Of a stretch of DNA of 45,418 nucleotides, positions 16,079 to 25,296 are shown one piece after another (positions within the stretch are counted from its first letter, which is position 1; each line of letters begins with the position of its first letter). Origin of the DNA: Actinomycetes bacterium (GTDB lineage: Bacteria > Actinomycetota > Acidimicrobiia > Acidimicrobiales > SZUA-35); contig JAJRQY010000065.1 of the NCBI GenBank assembly GCA_024280015.1, positions 1 to 45,418 on the forward strand, given 5' to 3'. The notes under the pieces were generated by a model that saw only the letters and a list, made by a program, of their open reading frames with translations, was not told the origin of the DNA and ran no database searches. A program made the position numbers and the translations under genes.

Positions 16079-17469
16079 TGGTGTCTACTAACGAATATGT
16101 CCCCCATGCTGCCGGCTATGTCGACAACAAGGGTCCAAAAATTGTAACCAGCCGCTTTCCTCACGAGGACAGCCACACCCTGGTCCGAGCCCTAGCTACT
16201 GGCGGCTATGACGGCCTGAAGGACGCCATCCGGCGCACTCCTGCCGACGTCGCTGGCGAAGTCAAGAATGCCGTCCTGCTTGGGCGGGGCGGTGCCGGGT
16301 TCCCTGCAGGAATCAAGTGGGGGTTCATGCCGCCAGTCTGGCCCCGATACCTGGTGGTTAACGGCGACGAGTCCGAGCCCGGTACCTATAAGGATCGCCT
16401 CCTTATGGAACGCGACCCTCACCAGCTCATCGAAGGCTGTGTGATTGCTTGTTATGCCCTTGGCCTCAACCAGTGCTTCTTATACGTTCGCGGCGAGATG
16501 GCTGTTGCCCAAGAACGGATCGCCCAGGCTCTAAACGACGCATACGCTGCTGGCTACGTCGGTAAGAACATTCTCGGTACCGACGTCTCTATTGACGTTG
16601 TGTTGCACTGGGGAGCTGGTGCCTACATCGTTGGTGAAGAAACCGCCCTCATCGAGAGCCTCGAAGGCAATCGGGGGATGCCACGCCTCAAGCCGCCATT
16701 TTTCCCGGCAGCCAAAGGCCTCTATATGAAGCCAACCATTGTCAACAATGTTGAGACCCTGGCCAACCTTCCCTGGTTGATGGTCAATGGTGCGGACAAG
16801 TTCAAGACCTATGGCTCCGAGAAATCTCCCGGTACTCGAATGCTGGCCATTAGCGGCCATGTCAATCGACCTGGTGTGTATGAAGTCGAGCAGGGAGTCG
16901 TCACCTTCCGTGACCTGTTCTACGGCGAGCAGTACTGCCAAGGAATCAAGGACGGCAACGAGCTGAAAGCCTTTGTTCCCGGCGGCGGCTCGGCCCCCTG
17001 GTTCTTTGAAGATCAGCTGGACGTTCCCATTGAAGCTTCAGAAGTCGGGCCCCAGGGTTCGATGTTGGGTTCTGGCGCCATCATGGTCATGGACGAAACA
17101 ACAGACATCGTCAAAGCCTGTCTTCGCCTCGTTCGCTTCTACGCCCGAGAGTCATGCGGCAAGTGCACCCCGTGTCGTGAAGGCACGGCCTGGGAAGAAA
17201 AAGTCTTGCAGCGAATCCTCGATGGCCACGGACGCCCCGAAGACTTGGACCTCTTGCTGGAAATAGGCCAGAGCATAAGTCCCGGGGTGTATCCAGTCGC
17301 CGGATTCAAAGGTGAGGATTTGGACCCTGTGCCCTTCCCCCCAAAGCAGACAACAATTTGCCCACTCGGTCCATCGTCGGTCGCACCCATCACCTCTGCG
17401 GTGCGCCGCTTCCGGTCTGAGTTCGAAGCCCTGATCCCGGAGACCGTCGTCTTGGAGAATCTCTCGTGA
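16078..17469 (+). CDS. nuoF: NADH-quinone oxidoreductase subunit F (51 kDa, FMN and [4Fe-4S] N3)
   Basis: The protein has 463 residues, full length for the family. FMN/NADH-binding segments are visible: GRGGAGFPAGIKWGFMP, VVNGDESEPGTYKDR and GAGAYIVGEETALIESLEG. Cluster N3 ligands are C360, C363 and C366 (SCGKCTPCREG) and C428 in TICPLG. It oxidises NADH and passes electrons to N3 and on through NuoG. It starts on the TGATG of nuoE and ends in a GTGA overlap with nuoG. Confidence 0.98.
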   Translation: MVSTNEYVPHAAGYVDNKGPKIVTSRFPHEDSHTLVRALATGGYDGLKDAIRRTPADVAGEVKNAVLLGRGGAGFPAGIKWGFMPPVWPRYLVVNGDESEPGTYKDRLLMERDPHQLIEGCVIACYALGLNQCFLYVRGEMAVAQERIAQALNDAYAAGYVGKNILGTDVSIDVVLHWGAGAYIVGEETALIESLEGNRGMPRLKPPFFPAAKGLYMKPTIVNNVETLANLPWLMVNGADKFKTYGSEKSPGTRMLAISGHVNRPGVYEVEQGVVTFRDLFYGEQYCQGIKDGNELKAFVPGGGSAPWFFEDQLDVPIEASEVGPQGSMLGSGAIMVMDETTDIVKACLRLVRFYARESCGKCTPCREGTAWEEKVLQRILDGHGRPEDLDLLLEIGQSISPGVYPVAGFKGEDLDPVPFPPKQTTICPLGPSSVAPITSAVRRFRSEFEALIPETVVLENLS

Positions 17470-19904
17470 GCACTACCGAATCGACTGAAGCAGTAACCGG
17501 GGTCCCGTTCTTCCTCAACGGTCAAGCCCTCAGTGCCAACGACGGTGAACTTCTCATTGATGCCTGCGAGCGCAACGGCGTACACATCCCGCGTTTCTGC
17601 TATCACGAGCGTCTTACCCCGGTTGGCATGTGTCGCATGTGCCTGGTCGAGGTCGACACTGGTCGTGGAGCCGCCTTGCAGCCAAGCTGCATGCTGCCGG
17701 TTACCCCCGAAATGAAGGTCAACACCGAGACCGAGGCGACCAAGCGAGCTCAGAGCGGCATCCTCGAACTGTTCTTGATCAATCACCCACTGGATTGCCC
17801 AGTTTGTGACAAGGGTGGCGAATGCCCGTTGCAGGACAACGCCTATGCCTTTGGACCGGGCGAGACCCGCTTCGTCGAAGAGAAACGGCACTACGAGAAA
17901 CCAATCCCGATTAGTGATCTGGTCAACCTTGACCGAGAACGCTGCATCTTGTGCGATCGCTGCACCCGCTTCTCCAAAGAGGTTGCCGGTGACCCCCTGA
18001 TCCACTTCATCGATCGTGGCAACGAAACCCAGGTCAATACTTTTCCCGATCACCCGTTTTCCTCTTACTTCAGCGGCAACACAGTGCAGATCTGTCCCGT
18101 TGGCGCCCTCACTGCTACTCCTTACCGATTCAAGGCTCGCCCTTGGGATCTGACGGCAACCGAGTCGACTGCCACCGTCGACTCCACTGGCGCCAGGATT
18201 GCTCTCCAGTCCTCTCGTGACGAAATGGTTCGTGTGCTCGGCGTTGACAGTGAGGCCGTGAACTGGGGTTGGCTTTCGGACAAGGAACGCTTCAGCTATG
18301 AAGCCGCAAACTCCGATGCTCGCCTCACCGAGCCCCTGGCCAAAGCTGGATCATCGTTCGATTCAATCCGGTGGAACAATGCCATTGGCCAGACGGCGAA
18401 GGCCCTCAGTATTGGTTCGGACCGGGTCGGTGTGCTCGGAGGCGCGCGGCTCAGTGTCGAGGCCCAATATGTCTGGTCGAAACTTCTGCAGGGCTCTGGC
18501 ATTTCCAATGTCGATGCCAATATCGGTGACGGCATCGCAGCCGACCTTGTTCTTGGCCTGCCAAAAACCACGATTGCCGAGGCCGTAGCGCCGGGTTCCA
18601 TCATTGTTCTGATGGCACCTGATCCAAAAGAAGAACTACCAACCTTGTTCTTACGGCTGCGACATGCCGCGGTCGAGTCTGGCGTAACCATTGTCGAGAT
18701 CACTCCGACAGCTACCAGCCTGACCACGCACGCTTCGCTCAGCATTCACCCTGCTCCCGGCTCGCTGGGCGCGGTTACCGAGGCGATGGCCAACCAATTG
18801 TTTGGCACCTCGGTCGGTGGGGTCGACGGATCCGATCTTGAAGCTGTGGCCGCAACCATTGCCAAAGGTTCTACCGATGGTTCGAACGTGACCGTCATTG
18901 TTGGGCGGTCCAACCTGGCCGAGTCTGCTGACTTCGTCAGCGATGCTGTGCAGTCCCTACTGCGACTGGCCCCGGAAGCAAAATTCCTGCCTGCCCTCCG
19001 ACGCGGCAACCTGATGGGTGCCCTCGAAATGGGCCTCACTCCCGAGTTCGGGCCGGGCGGAAACCCCAGCGACGAGCCAGGGCTCGATACCGAAGCCATC
19101 CTGCGAGCAGCAGTCAACGGCAAGATCGACACCCTCCTGCTCCTTGGGGCCGACCCAATCGCCGACTTCCCCGATCGCAATCTTGTCACGAGCGCCTTCA
19201 ACGAGGTCAATACCGTGGTTGCCGTCGATACCTTCTTGACCGACTCATCGGCCCGGGCGGATCTGGTCTTGCCCGCTGCTGGCTTTGGTGAGGTCGACGG
19301 CAGTTTCTTGAACCTGGAAGGCCGCCTCAGTCCGCTGCAGGCCAAGGTCACCGCCAAGGGTCAAGCTCGCGATGATTGGATGATTGCCGCCGAGATTGCC
19401 GAGTCTCTCGGGATGGACCTCGGCTTCACGACCTTAGATGAGGTTCGCTCGGATCTTTCGGCTTCGATACCTTCGTTTGGGGCGGTCGACTGGGATGCCC
19501 TCGGTCGCTCTGATGACGGACCCCTACTCGATCAAGGTCGCACCTGGTCAGTTGATTTTGGTAGCCGCACCGAAGTCCCCGCAGTCGATGGCTACGGATT
19601 GGCTCTCGCCGTTGACCGCAAGCTTTGGGACCAAGGCACCATGATCCACAACTCCGCCACGCTGGCCGAGCTTCCTGAACAAGCTCAGCTGAGTGTTTCT
19701 GCAATCGACTTCGAGAAACTCGGTGTGCGCGACGGCGAGGTAGTCACCATCGAGTCCGGATCGATTCGAGCCGACGTTGGTGTTGTTGCTGATACCGGTC
19801 TCCCTCGGGGCACCGCTCGGATCCACTTCCGACTACCGGGTTTGGATATCGGCGAGCTCATTGATTGTGAACAGTCCGTTACCACAATTCGGGTGGCACG
19901 CTAA
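17466..19904 (+). CDS. nuoG: NADH-quinone oxidoreductase subunit G (75 kDa), without cluster N7
   Basis: The protein has 812 residues with a GTG start. N-terminal [2Fe-2S] N1b ligands are C45, C56, C59 and C75; N5 is bound by H107, C111, C114 and C120; N4 by C160, C163, C166 and C210. The rest is a molybdopterin-oxidoreductase fold without its cofactor. In many actinobacterial and E. coli-type NuoG proteins a further cluster, N7, follows the ARP(F/W)DL segment; here residues 229-275 contain no Cys at all (ATESTATVDSTGAR, then WLSDKERF where a WxCDKGRF-type Cys is expected). The chain N3-N1b-N4-N5-N6-N2 is intact, so electron flow should be unaffected. Confidence 0.97.
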   Translation: MSTTESTEAVTGVPFFLNGQALSANDGELLIDACERNGVHIPRFCYHERLTPVGMCRMCLVEVDTGRGAALQPSCMLPVTPEMKVNTETEATKRAQSGILELFLINHPLDCPVCDKGGECPLQDNAYAFGPGETRFVEEKRHYEKPIPISDLVNLDRERCILCDRCTRFSKEVAGDPLIHFIDRGNETQVNTFPDHPFSSYFSGNTVQICPVGALTATPYRFKARPWDLTATESTATVDSTGARIALQSSRDEMVRVLGVDSEAVNWGWLSDKERFSYEAANSDARLTEPLAKAGSSFDSIRWNNAIGQTAKALSIGSDRVGVLGGARLSVEAQYVWSKLLQGSGISNVDANIGDGIAADLVLGLPKTTIAEAVAPGSIIVLMAPDPKEELPTLFLRLRHAAVESGVTIVEITPTATSLTTHASLSIHPAPGSLGAVTEAMANQLFGTSVGGVDGSDLEAVAATIAKGSTDGSNVTVIVGRSNLAESADFVSDAVQSLLRLAPEAKFLPALRRGNLMGALEMGLTPEFGPGGNPSDEPGLDTEAILRAAVNGKIDTLLLLGADPIADFPDRNLVTSAFNEVNTVVAVDTFLTDSSARADLVLPAAGFGEVDGSFLNLEGRLSPLQAKVTAKGQARDDWMIAAEIAESLGMDLGFTTLDEVRSDLSASIPSFGAVDWDALGRSDDGPLLDQGRTWSVDFGSRTEVPAVDGYGLALAVDRKLWDQGTMIHNSATLAELPEQAQLSVSAIDFEKLGVRDGEVVTIESGSIRADVGVVADTGLPRGTARIHFRLPGLDIGELIDCEQSVTTIRVAR

Positions 19905-21250
19905 TGGGACATCCTTTCCTCAACGACGGCGTCGATTTCGGCGATGTGATTTTTGCCGTCATCATGGCAGTGGTCGCCCTGGTCGTGACCTTGGTAATGA
20001 CCATGCTGATGGTCTGGTTCGAACGCAAGGTGGTGAGCCGCCTGCAGAACCGGGTTGGTCCCAATGTTGCTGGCCCCTTCGGGCTGTTCCAAACCCTGGC
20101 TGACGGCATGAAGCTCCTGTTCAAGGAAGATCTCATCCCGTCCAAAGCCGACAGGGTTCTGTTCATCCTTGCTCCGTTCCTGGCCGTTGTTCCCGCCTTC
20201 TTGACCTTCACCGTTGTTCCTATTGCCGGAGACTTCTCCGATGGCAAGACGGGGACAAGCACCTTGCCTGAATTCCTTGGTGGACGGGAGTTCCTGTGGC
20301 AAGTAGCTGACTTGCCGATGGGAATCTTGTTCTTCTTGGCCATGAGTTCACTGGCCGTGTACGGAACGGTTCTGGCTGGTTACGGCTCTGGTTCCAAGTA
20401 CCCCCTGATCAGTTCGATTCGGGCCACCGCCCAGGCCATCTCCTATGAAGCTGCCCTCGGTCTGTCTCTGGCAACGGTCTTGTTAGTTTCTGGCACGCTG
20501 AGTACCCATGGCATGGTCATGAACCAGGCCGGCGACTCATTCTTGGGATTCAATTTCGCTGGCTGGCATGTTGTGACCACCGGTTTCATTCCCTTTGTTG
20601 TCTTCCTCATTGCCGCTACGGCCGAACTGAACCGGCCGCCCTTCGACCTGGTCGAAGCCGAGCAGGAGCTGGTCGGTGGGTTCCACACTGAGTATTCATC
20701 CTTCCGCTTTGCCCTCTTCTTCCTGGCCGAGTTCATGAACACGGTCACCATGGGCGGCATCATCGTCACCCTGTTCTTTGGTGGGCCCGCTGGTCCTCAG
20801 TTGCTGCCAATTGGTGCGGCCATGGGATTCATCTGGTTCTTCTTGAAGCTGCTGGTCTTCCTGTTCATCTTCGTCTGGTTCCGAGCCACCCTTCCCCGGG
20901 TTCGCTATGACCAGTTGATGGACCTTGGTTGGAAAGTCCTTATCCCAGTCTCCTTGGGCTGGCTCATCATGATCGGCGGAATCCGCCTTGTCTCCTCCGG
21001 CGACATGAGCTTCTCCGACAGCAAGCTCGTCGACATTTTTGTTGTCATTGGAGCTGGACTTACCATTGGGGTCTTGGCCTCGTACTTGCTGATGGCAGCC
21101 ATCCGCACGGCCAGAGACGAGCGCTTGGCTGCTCAGGGACTCGTTGAAGTTCCCTACCTGGCTCCGGCCTCAGACATTCTGGCTGAGGCAACAAACTCTC
21201 ATGCTGGTGCCCCTGGCGATCAGTCCGGCTCAACAGGAGGAGGTCACTGA
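19904..21250 (+). CDS. nuoH: NADH-quinone oxidoreductase subunit H, copy 1
   Basis: The protein has 448 residues and starts on the TAATG of nuoG. This membrane subunit forms much of the quinone chamber and the entry to the proton path. Conserved signatures are present: the first-helix [27 protein letters not shown], and the acidic loop [26 protein letters not shown]. About eight to nine helices are visible. The C-terminal tail of about 60 residues is hydrophilic and ends in Gly/Ser/His. Compare NuoH2, which lacks the ERK motif. Confidence 0.98.
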   Translation: MGHPFLNDGVDFGDVIFAVIMAVVALVVTLVMTMLMVWFERKVVSRLQNRVGPNVAGPFGLFQTLADGMKLLFKEDLIPSKADRVLFILAPFLAVVPAFLTFTVVPIAGDFSDGKTGTSTLPEFLGGREFLWQVADLPMGILFFLAMSSLAVYGTVLAGYGSGSKYPLISSIRATAQAISYEAALGLSLATVLLVSGTLSTHGMVMNQAGDSFLGFNFAGWHVVTTGFIPFVVFLIAATAELNRPPFDLVEAEQELVGGFHTEYSSFRFALFFLAEFMNTVTMGGIIVTLFFGGPAGPQLLPIGAAMGFIWFFLKLLVFLFIFVWFRATLPRVRYDQLMDLGWKVLIPVSLGWLIMIGGIRLVSSGDMSFSDSKLVDIFVVIGAGLTIGVLASYLLMAAIRTARDERLAAQGLVEVPYLAPASDILAEATNSHAGAPGDQSGSTGGGH

Positions 21251-21960
21251 TGGGTTACCTCGAAGGCTTTGCCGTCACACTGCGACAATGGCCACGCAAG
21301 CAGAAGGTCAGTACCGAATACCGCGGTGGCCGTCCAGGCAAGGACGGTCAGCCCTCAGCCAAAGACACCAAGATCGACAAGCCCGAACGGGCGCACGGTC
21401 GCCATGTCCTGAACCGGTACGAAGACGGTATGGAAAAGTGCATTGGGTGCGAACTTTGTGCTGGCGTTTGCCCGGCCAAGTGCATCTATGTTCGTGGCGC
21501 CGACAACCCAATGGATGATCCGAAGTCTCCCGGTGAGCGCTTTGGTTTCGTCTATGAGATCAACTATCTGCGATGCATCCATTGTGATCTGTGCGTCGAG
21601 GCTTGCCCGACCCAGGCCATTACCGAGACCAAGTTGTTTGAGTTCAGCTTCACCAACCGAGCTGACGCCATCTATACCAAGGATGAGCTTCTCGTCGACG
21701 ATGACGGCAAGCCACAGTTCCTCCCGTGGGAAGACTGGCGCCCCGGTGACGACGACAACACCTCGGGCTGGATGCGAGCAACCTCCAGTGCCGGGCGCGC
21801 CGACTACCAGAACAAGGTTGGTTGGGCCGGAGAGCTTGGCTACGGAGTACGTCCGCCAGAAAAGGGTCAGGCTTTTGAGTCCGAACTTGGCGCTCCAGAA
21901 ATCGGTGGAGAGACCGGTTCAGCCAACCCAGACGACACAGACCATGGAGGTCACCACTAA
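21250..21960 (+). CDS. nuoI: NADH-quinone oxidoreductase subunit I, copy 1
   Basis: The protein has 236 residues with a TGATG start. Two 4Fe-4S clusters (N6a, N6b) are bound by C64, C67, C70 and C109, C112, C115 plus C74 and C119. These pass electrons from NuoG to N2. The protein carries a C-terminal extension of about 75 residues past the ferredoxin fold, ending in Asp/Gly/His, which copy 2 lacks. An amphipathic N-terminal helix ([14 protein letters not shown]) should lie on the membrane surface. Confidence 0.98.
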   Translation: MGYLEGFAVTLRQWPRKQKVSTEYRGGRPGKDGQPSAKDTKIDKPERAHGRHVLNRYEDGMEKCIGCELCAGVCPAKCIYVRGADNPMDDPKSPGERFGFVYEINYLRCIHCDLCVEACPTQAITETKLFEFSFTNRADAIYTKDELLVDDDGKPQFLPWEDWRPGDDDNTSGWMRATSSAGRADYQNKVGWAGELGYGVRPPEKGQAFESELGAPEIGGETGSANPDDTDHGGHH

Positions 21961-22538
21961 TGGTTGATGTCATTGTCTTCATTATTTCTGCCAGTGTCAT
22001 TCTTGGTGGGGCCATCGGAGTGATCTTCAATCCGAACCCCGTGCACGCCGCGCTGTCCCTGATTGCCACCTTCTTTGGTGTCGCCATCTTGTTTGTCCTG
22101 CAGGAAGTGCATTTCCTGGCCCTGGTGCAAGTCGTGGTCTATGGGGGTGCGGTTGTTGTGCTCTTCCTCTTCGTCATCATGTTGCTCGGAGTCGAAGAGA
22201 TTGAACGCTTTGACGAAGAGCCAATTGAAGGGCAACGCATTGCCGCCCTTGGTGGCTCGCTGATCTTGCTCGGCGTGATCCTGGCTGGGTTGTTCTTGTC
22301 CGGCCCTGGCGGCGAAGACGGTGCGGTTGCCATCACCGGTCAGGCGGCACAAATGGTGCCTCTCACCAACGAAACCGATGTCGTGCAACTAGCGAACGAT
22401 CTTTTCACTCGTCATGTCTTTGCTTTTGAAGCCACTGGCCTCCTCCTAACTATCGCCACCGTTGGTGCTGTTGTCCTGGTCAAGAACCGGGGCGCGGAAG
22501 ATCTGGTTGTTGATGAACCAGGGACGTCAGTGCGATGA
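21960..22538 (+). CDS. nuoJ: NADH-quinone oxidoreductase subunit J, copy 1
   Basis: The protein has 192 residues with a TAATG start. Five helices are visible: the opening VDVIVFIISASVILGGAIGVIF, then NPVHAALSLIATFFGVAILFVLQEVHFLALVQVVVYGGAVVVLFLFVIMLLG, the NuoJ signature including the pi-bulge helix. A hydrophilic loop and a last helix (GLLLTIATVGAVVLV) follow. Unlike all earlier genes of the operon, its stop is not directly followed by the next subunit: 82 bases separate it from nuoK, and these hold a small reading frame (see 22535). Confidence 0.97.
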   Translation: MVDVIVFIISASVILGGAIGVIFNPNPVHAALSLIATFFGVAILFVLQEVHFLALVQVVVYGGAVVVLFLFVIMLLGVEEIERFDEEPIEGQRIAALGGSLILLGVILAGLFLSGPGGEDGAVAITGQAAQMVPLTNETDVVQLANDLFTRHVFAFEATGLLLTIATVGAVVLVKNRGAEDLVVDEPGTSVR

Positions 22539-22630
22539 ATAGTCCAATGCGCAGCACGACAGTCGCCCAGACAGCTAGCAGCAACCCGACAAGTAGTAGA
22601 ACTAGTCAGACAGGTTCGTCATGGAAGTAA
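22535..22630 (+). CDS. Possible small coupling ORF between nuoJ and nuoK
   Basis: A 31-codon frame begins at an ATGA overlap with the nuoJ stop and ends at a TAA 10 bases inside nuoK. Its Ser/Thr-rich product begins [12 protein letters not shown]. Every other junction in nuoA1-nuoJ1 is a 1- or 4-base overlap, so a ribosome leaving nuoJ could continue through this frame and deliver itself to the nuoK start, which has only a weak AGG box. There is no homology I recognise and no strong upstream box of its own, so it may be chance in a T-poor spacer. Confidence 0.35.
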   Translation: MNSPMRSTTVAQTASSNPTSSRTSQTGSSWK

Positions 22631-22926
22631 CAACGACCTGGTACCTCGTCCTCAGCGCCGTACTGTTCTCTCTCGGGGCTTTTGGATTGTTGGTCCGTCG
22701 AAACCCACTCGTCATGTTCATGTGCGTCGAGCTCATGCTTAATGCTGTCAACATCAGCTTTGTCGCCTTCTCCCGGTCGCTGCAGGATCTGGCCGGACAG
22801 ACCGCGGTGTTCTTTGTTCTGGTCGTAGCCGCCGCCGAAGTGGTGGTTGGCCTATCGATTGTTGTTTCTCTGCTTCGGCGGAACCCAAGTGCGACGGTCG
22901 ATGACTTCGCCGAGATGAAGGGTTAG
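22621..22926 (+). CDS. nuoK: NADH-quinone oxidoreductase subunit K, copy 1
   Basis: The protein has 101 residues and three helices. The segments [23 protein letters not shown] and [24 protein letters not shown] carry the two conserved membrane glutamates of the E-channel (one in CVELML, one in AAAEVVVG). It is a normal length for the family. Its start follows an 82-base spacer that contains the small frame at 22535. NuoL begins seven bases after its stop. Confidence 0.98.
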   Translation: MEVTTTWYLVLSAVLFSLGAFGLLVRRNPLVMFMCVELMLNAVNISFVAFSRSLQDLAGQTAVFFVLVVAAAEVVVGLSIVVSLLRRNPSATVDDFAEMKG

Positions 22927-22932
22927 CCCGCA

Positions 22933-25296
22933 ATGCTTGAAGCCGCTTGGCTCATTCCCGCATTCCCCCTGGCCGGATTCCTGATGTTGGTGCTCTTTGG
23001 GCGCCGCATGGGTGAGCCAGTCGCTGGCTGGTTTGCCACCGCCGCCATTGGAGGAAGCTTCCTTTCCACCGTTGTGGTCTTTATTGGCTTGCTCGGTGAG
23101 GATCCGTCAGAACGATTCTTCCTGCAGAAGATCTTCACCTGGATTCCTTCGGGAACATTCAGTGTTGATCTTGGCTTCTTTGTCGACCCGCTCTCCATCA
23201 CCATGTGTTTGTTTGTAACCGGTGTTGGCTCGCTCATCCACCTCTACTCCATTGGCTATATGCACGGGGATGCCAACTTCTCCAAGTTCTTCCTCTACCT
23301 CAACCTGTTCGCCGCCTCCATGCTGATGCTGGTACTTGGTGACAACTTGTTGATCACCTTCCTTGGCTGGGAGGGCGTTGGCGCCTGTTCCTACCTGCTG
23401 ATCTCCTTCTGGTTTGAAGATCCGGCCAATGCTTCGGCAGGAAAGAAGGCCTTTGTCACCAACCGGGTTGGTGACTTCGGCTTCATGCTCGGAACGTTCC
23501 TGCTGTTCAACCACATTGGTTCCATTCGCTACGCCGATGTACTGACCAGCCATATCAGCACCGGTACCGCAACGGTCATCGTGTTGCTGTTCTTGCTGGC
23601 AGCTGCCGGCAAGTCAGCCCAGATCCCCCTCTTTGTCTGGCTGCCCGATGCCATGGCTGGCCCAACCCCGGTCTCGGCCCTGATCCACGCCGCAACCATG
23701 GTGACCTCCGGTGTTTACTTGCTCACCAGGCTCAACCCTGTTCTGGCCCAAGCCGACCCGTGGGCCACCAGCGTGATTGCCTGGCTGGGGGCAATGACTG
23801 CTCTGGTTGCCGCGCTGGCGGCCATCAGCCAGACCGACATCAAGAAGGTCCTGGCTTACTCAACGGTCTCCCAGCTCGGCTATCTCTTCCTGGCAGTCGG
23901 GGTTGGTGCCTACGTGCCCGCCATCTTCCACATGGTTACCCATGCCTTCTTCAAGGCTCTGCTGTTCCTCGGGTCCGGCTCAGTCATCCACGGCATGCAC
24001 GACGAGCAAGACATGCGACGTATGGGCGGACTGGCCAAGCTGATGCCAATCACCGCAGGAACGTTCATTGTTGGCTGGCTGGCTATCGCCGGTGTGCCCC
24101 CATTCTCGGGATTCTGGAGCAAGGACGAGATCCTGCTCTTTGCCTGGAATGACAACAAGCTGCTCTGGCTCGTTGGTTTCGTAACCGCCCTGCTGACCGC
24201 CTTCTATATGACCCGCCAGGTCATTCTCACCTTCTTCGGCCGTACTCGTTTCTGGGACGCAACTGCCGGTGAGATTGGTGAGGCTTTTGACACCATTGCC
24301 GAGCGCGCCCAGGCCAAGTTTGTTGCTGCGGCCGAAGGCGTCACCGTTGCTAGTGCTGCGGTTGACAAAGCAAAGCTTGACCTCGACAAGCGAACCGGTG
24401 CTGTTACCAAGGCACAAACAGGCCTTGAAGAGGCAACCAGCGCCTTGGCCGCTTCGAGCGAAGGAGCCGACGGCTACGACAAGCTGGTCAGGGCCGTTGA
24501 CAAGGCAACCAAGGGTGTGCCCAAGGCCGAAGCGGCACTCCAAAAGGCCGTCAGCAAGACGGCCGAACTAGAACTGGCAGTCGAAAAAGCTGAGTCGGCC
24601 ATTGCCGAAACCCAGATTGAATCCAAGCAGGCTGCCAGCATCAGTTATGACCTGCCTGGCGATGCCCAGTACGTGACTGCCTTCAGTGAGGCGCCCGACA
24701 TCACCGCCGTAGCCGACGACATGCCAGACAGCTATCGCCACCGGCAGGAATACCACCCTCATGAGTCTCCCTGGACCATGACCGCACCCCTCGTTGTCCT
24801 GGCCTTTGCTGCCGCCGCTGGTGGCCTGATGAACCTGCCGTTCACTCACAAGTTGCATTTCCTGGCCAACTGGTTAGAGCCGTCACTGTTCGCCAATGAG
24901 GTCCACGTCTCAACCTCGACCTCAGGCAAATGGATGCTGGCCGTGGTGGCTGTTCTCGGTGGCTTGAGTGCCATTGTTGCCGCTTTCGCTGTCTATCTAC
25001 GAGGTAGAGGCGACCCAGCAAAGATCGAACGCAAGGACCTGGCTCTAGCGGTCACCTGGGATTCGGTCCTAGCCAAGTTCATGGGCGGCCCAGGGCGGGC
25101 ACTGTTTGATGGTGCCTCCTGGTTTGACAAGACCTTCGTTGATGGTGCCGTCAATGGCGCAGCCGCTGCAGCACAGGCCACCGGCAAGGGCCTCAAGCCA
25201 AGCCAATCTGGCCTGGCGAGACAGTACGCATTGTTCATCACCGGCACCGCCGGTCTTATCGGACTGTGGTTCGTTCTCCGATTGGTTGCATCATGA
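22933..25296 (+). CDS. nuoL: NADH-quinone oxidoreductase subunit L, copy 1, with a large helical insert
   Basis: The protein has 787 residues, well above the usual ~620-660. The antiporter-like core is intact: LGWEGVGACSYLLI, the KSAQIPLFVWLPDAMAGPTPVSALIHAATM block, DIKKVLAYSTVSQLGY and PPFSGFWSKDEIL. Between residue ~442 and the HPHES segment at 608-612 lies a hydrophilic insert of about 165 residues, rich in Ala, Lys, Glu and Thr and free of Pro and hydrophobic stretches for most of its length, with the heptad look of a coiled coil. In typical NuoL this loop is about 15-30 residues. The C-terminal part resumes with helices and the lateral-helix region. The protein pumps protons at the tip of the membrane arm. 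Confidence 0.97.
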   Translation: MLEAAWLIPAFPLAGFLMLVLFGRRMGEPVAGWFATAAIGGSFLSTVVVFIGLLGEDPSERFFLQKIFTWIPSGTFSVDLGFFVDPLSITMCLFVTGVGSLIHLYSIGYMHGDANFSKFFLYLNLFAASMLMLVLGDNLLITFLGWEGVGACSYLLISFWFEDPANASAGKKAFVTNRVGDFGFMLGTFLLFNHIGSIRYADVLTSHISTGTATVIVLLFLLAAAGKSAQIPLFVWLPDAMAGPTPVSALIHAATMVTSGVYLLTRLNPVLAQADPWATSVIAWLGAMTALVAALAAISQTDIKKVLAYSTVSQLGYLFLAVGVGAYVPAIFHMVTHAFFKALLFLGSGSVIHGMHDEQDMRRMGGLAKLMPITAGTFIVGWLAIAGVPPFSGFWSKDEILLFAWNDNKLLWLVGFVTALLTAFYMTRQVILTFFGRTRFWDATAGEIGEAFDTIAERAQAKFVAAAEGVTVASAAVDKAKLDLDKRTGAVTKAQTGLEEATSALAASSEGADGYDKLVRAVDKATKGVPKAEAALQKAVSKTAELELAVEKAESAIAETQIESKQAASISYDLPGDAQYVTAFSEAPDITAVADDMPDSYRHRQEYHPHESPWTMTAPLVVLAFAAAAGGLMNLPFTHKLHFLANWLEPSLFANEVHVSTSTSGKWMLAVVAVLGGLSAIVAAFAVYLRGRGDPAKIERKDLALAVTWDSVLAKFMGGPGRALFDGASWFDKTFVDGAVNGAAAAAQATGKGLKPSQSGLARQYALFITGTAGLIGLWFVLRLVAS

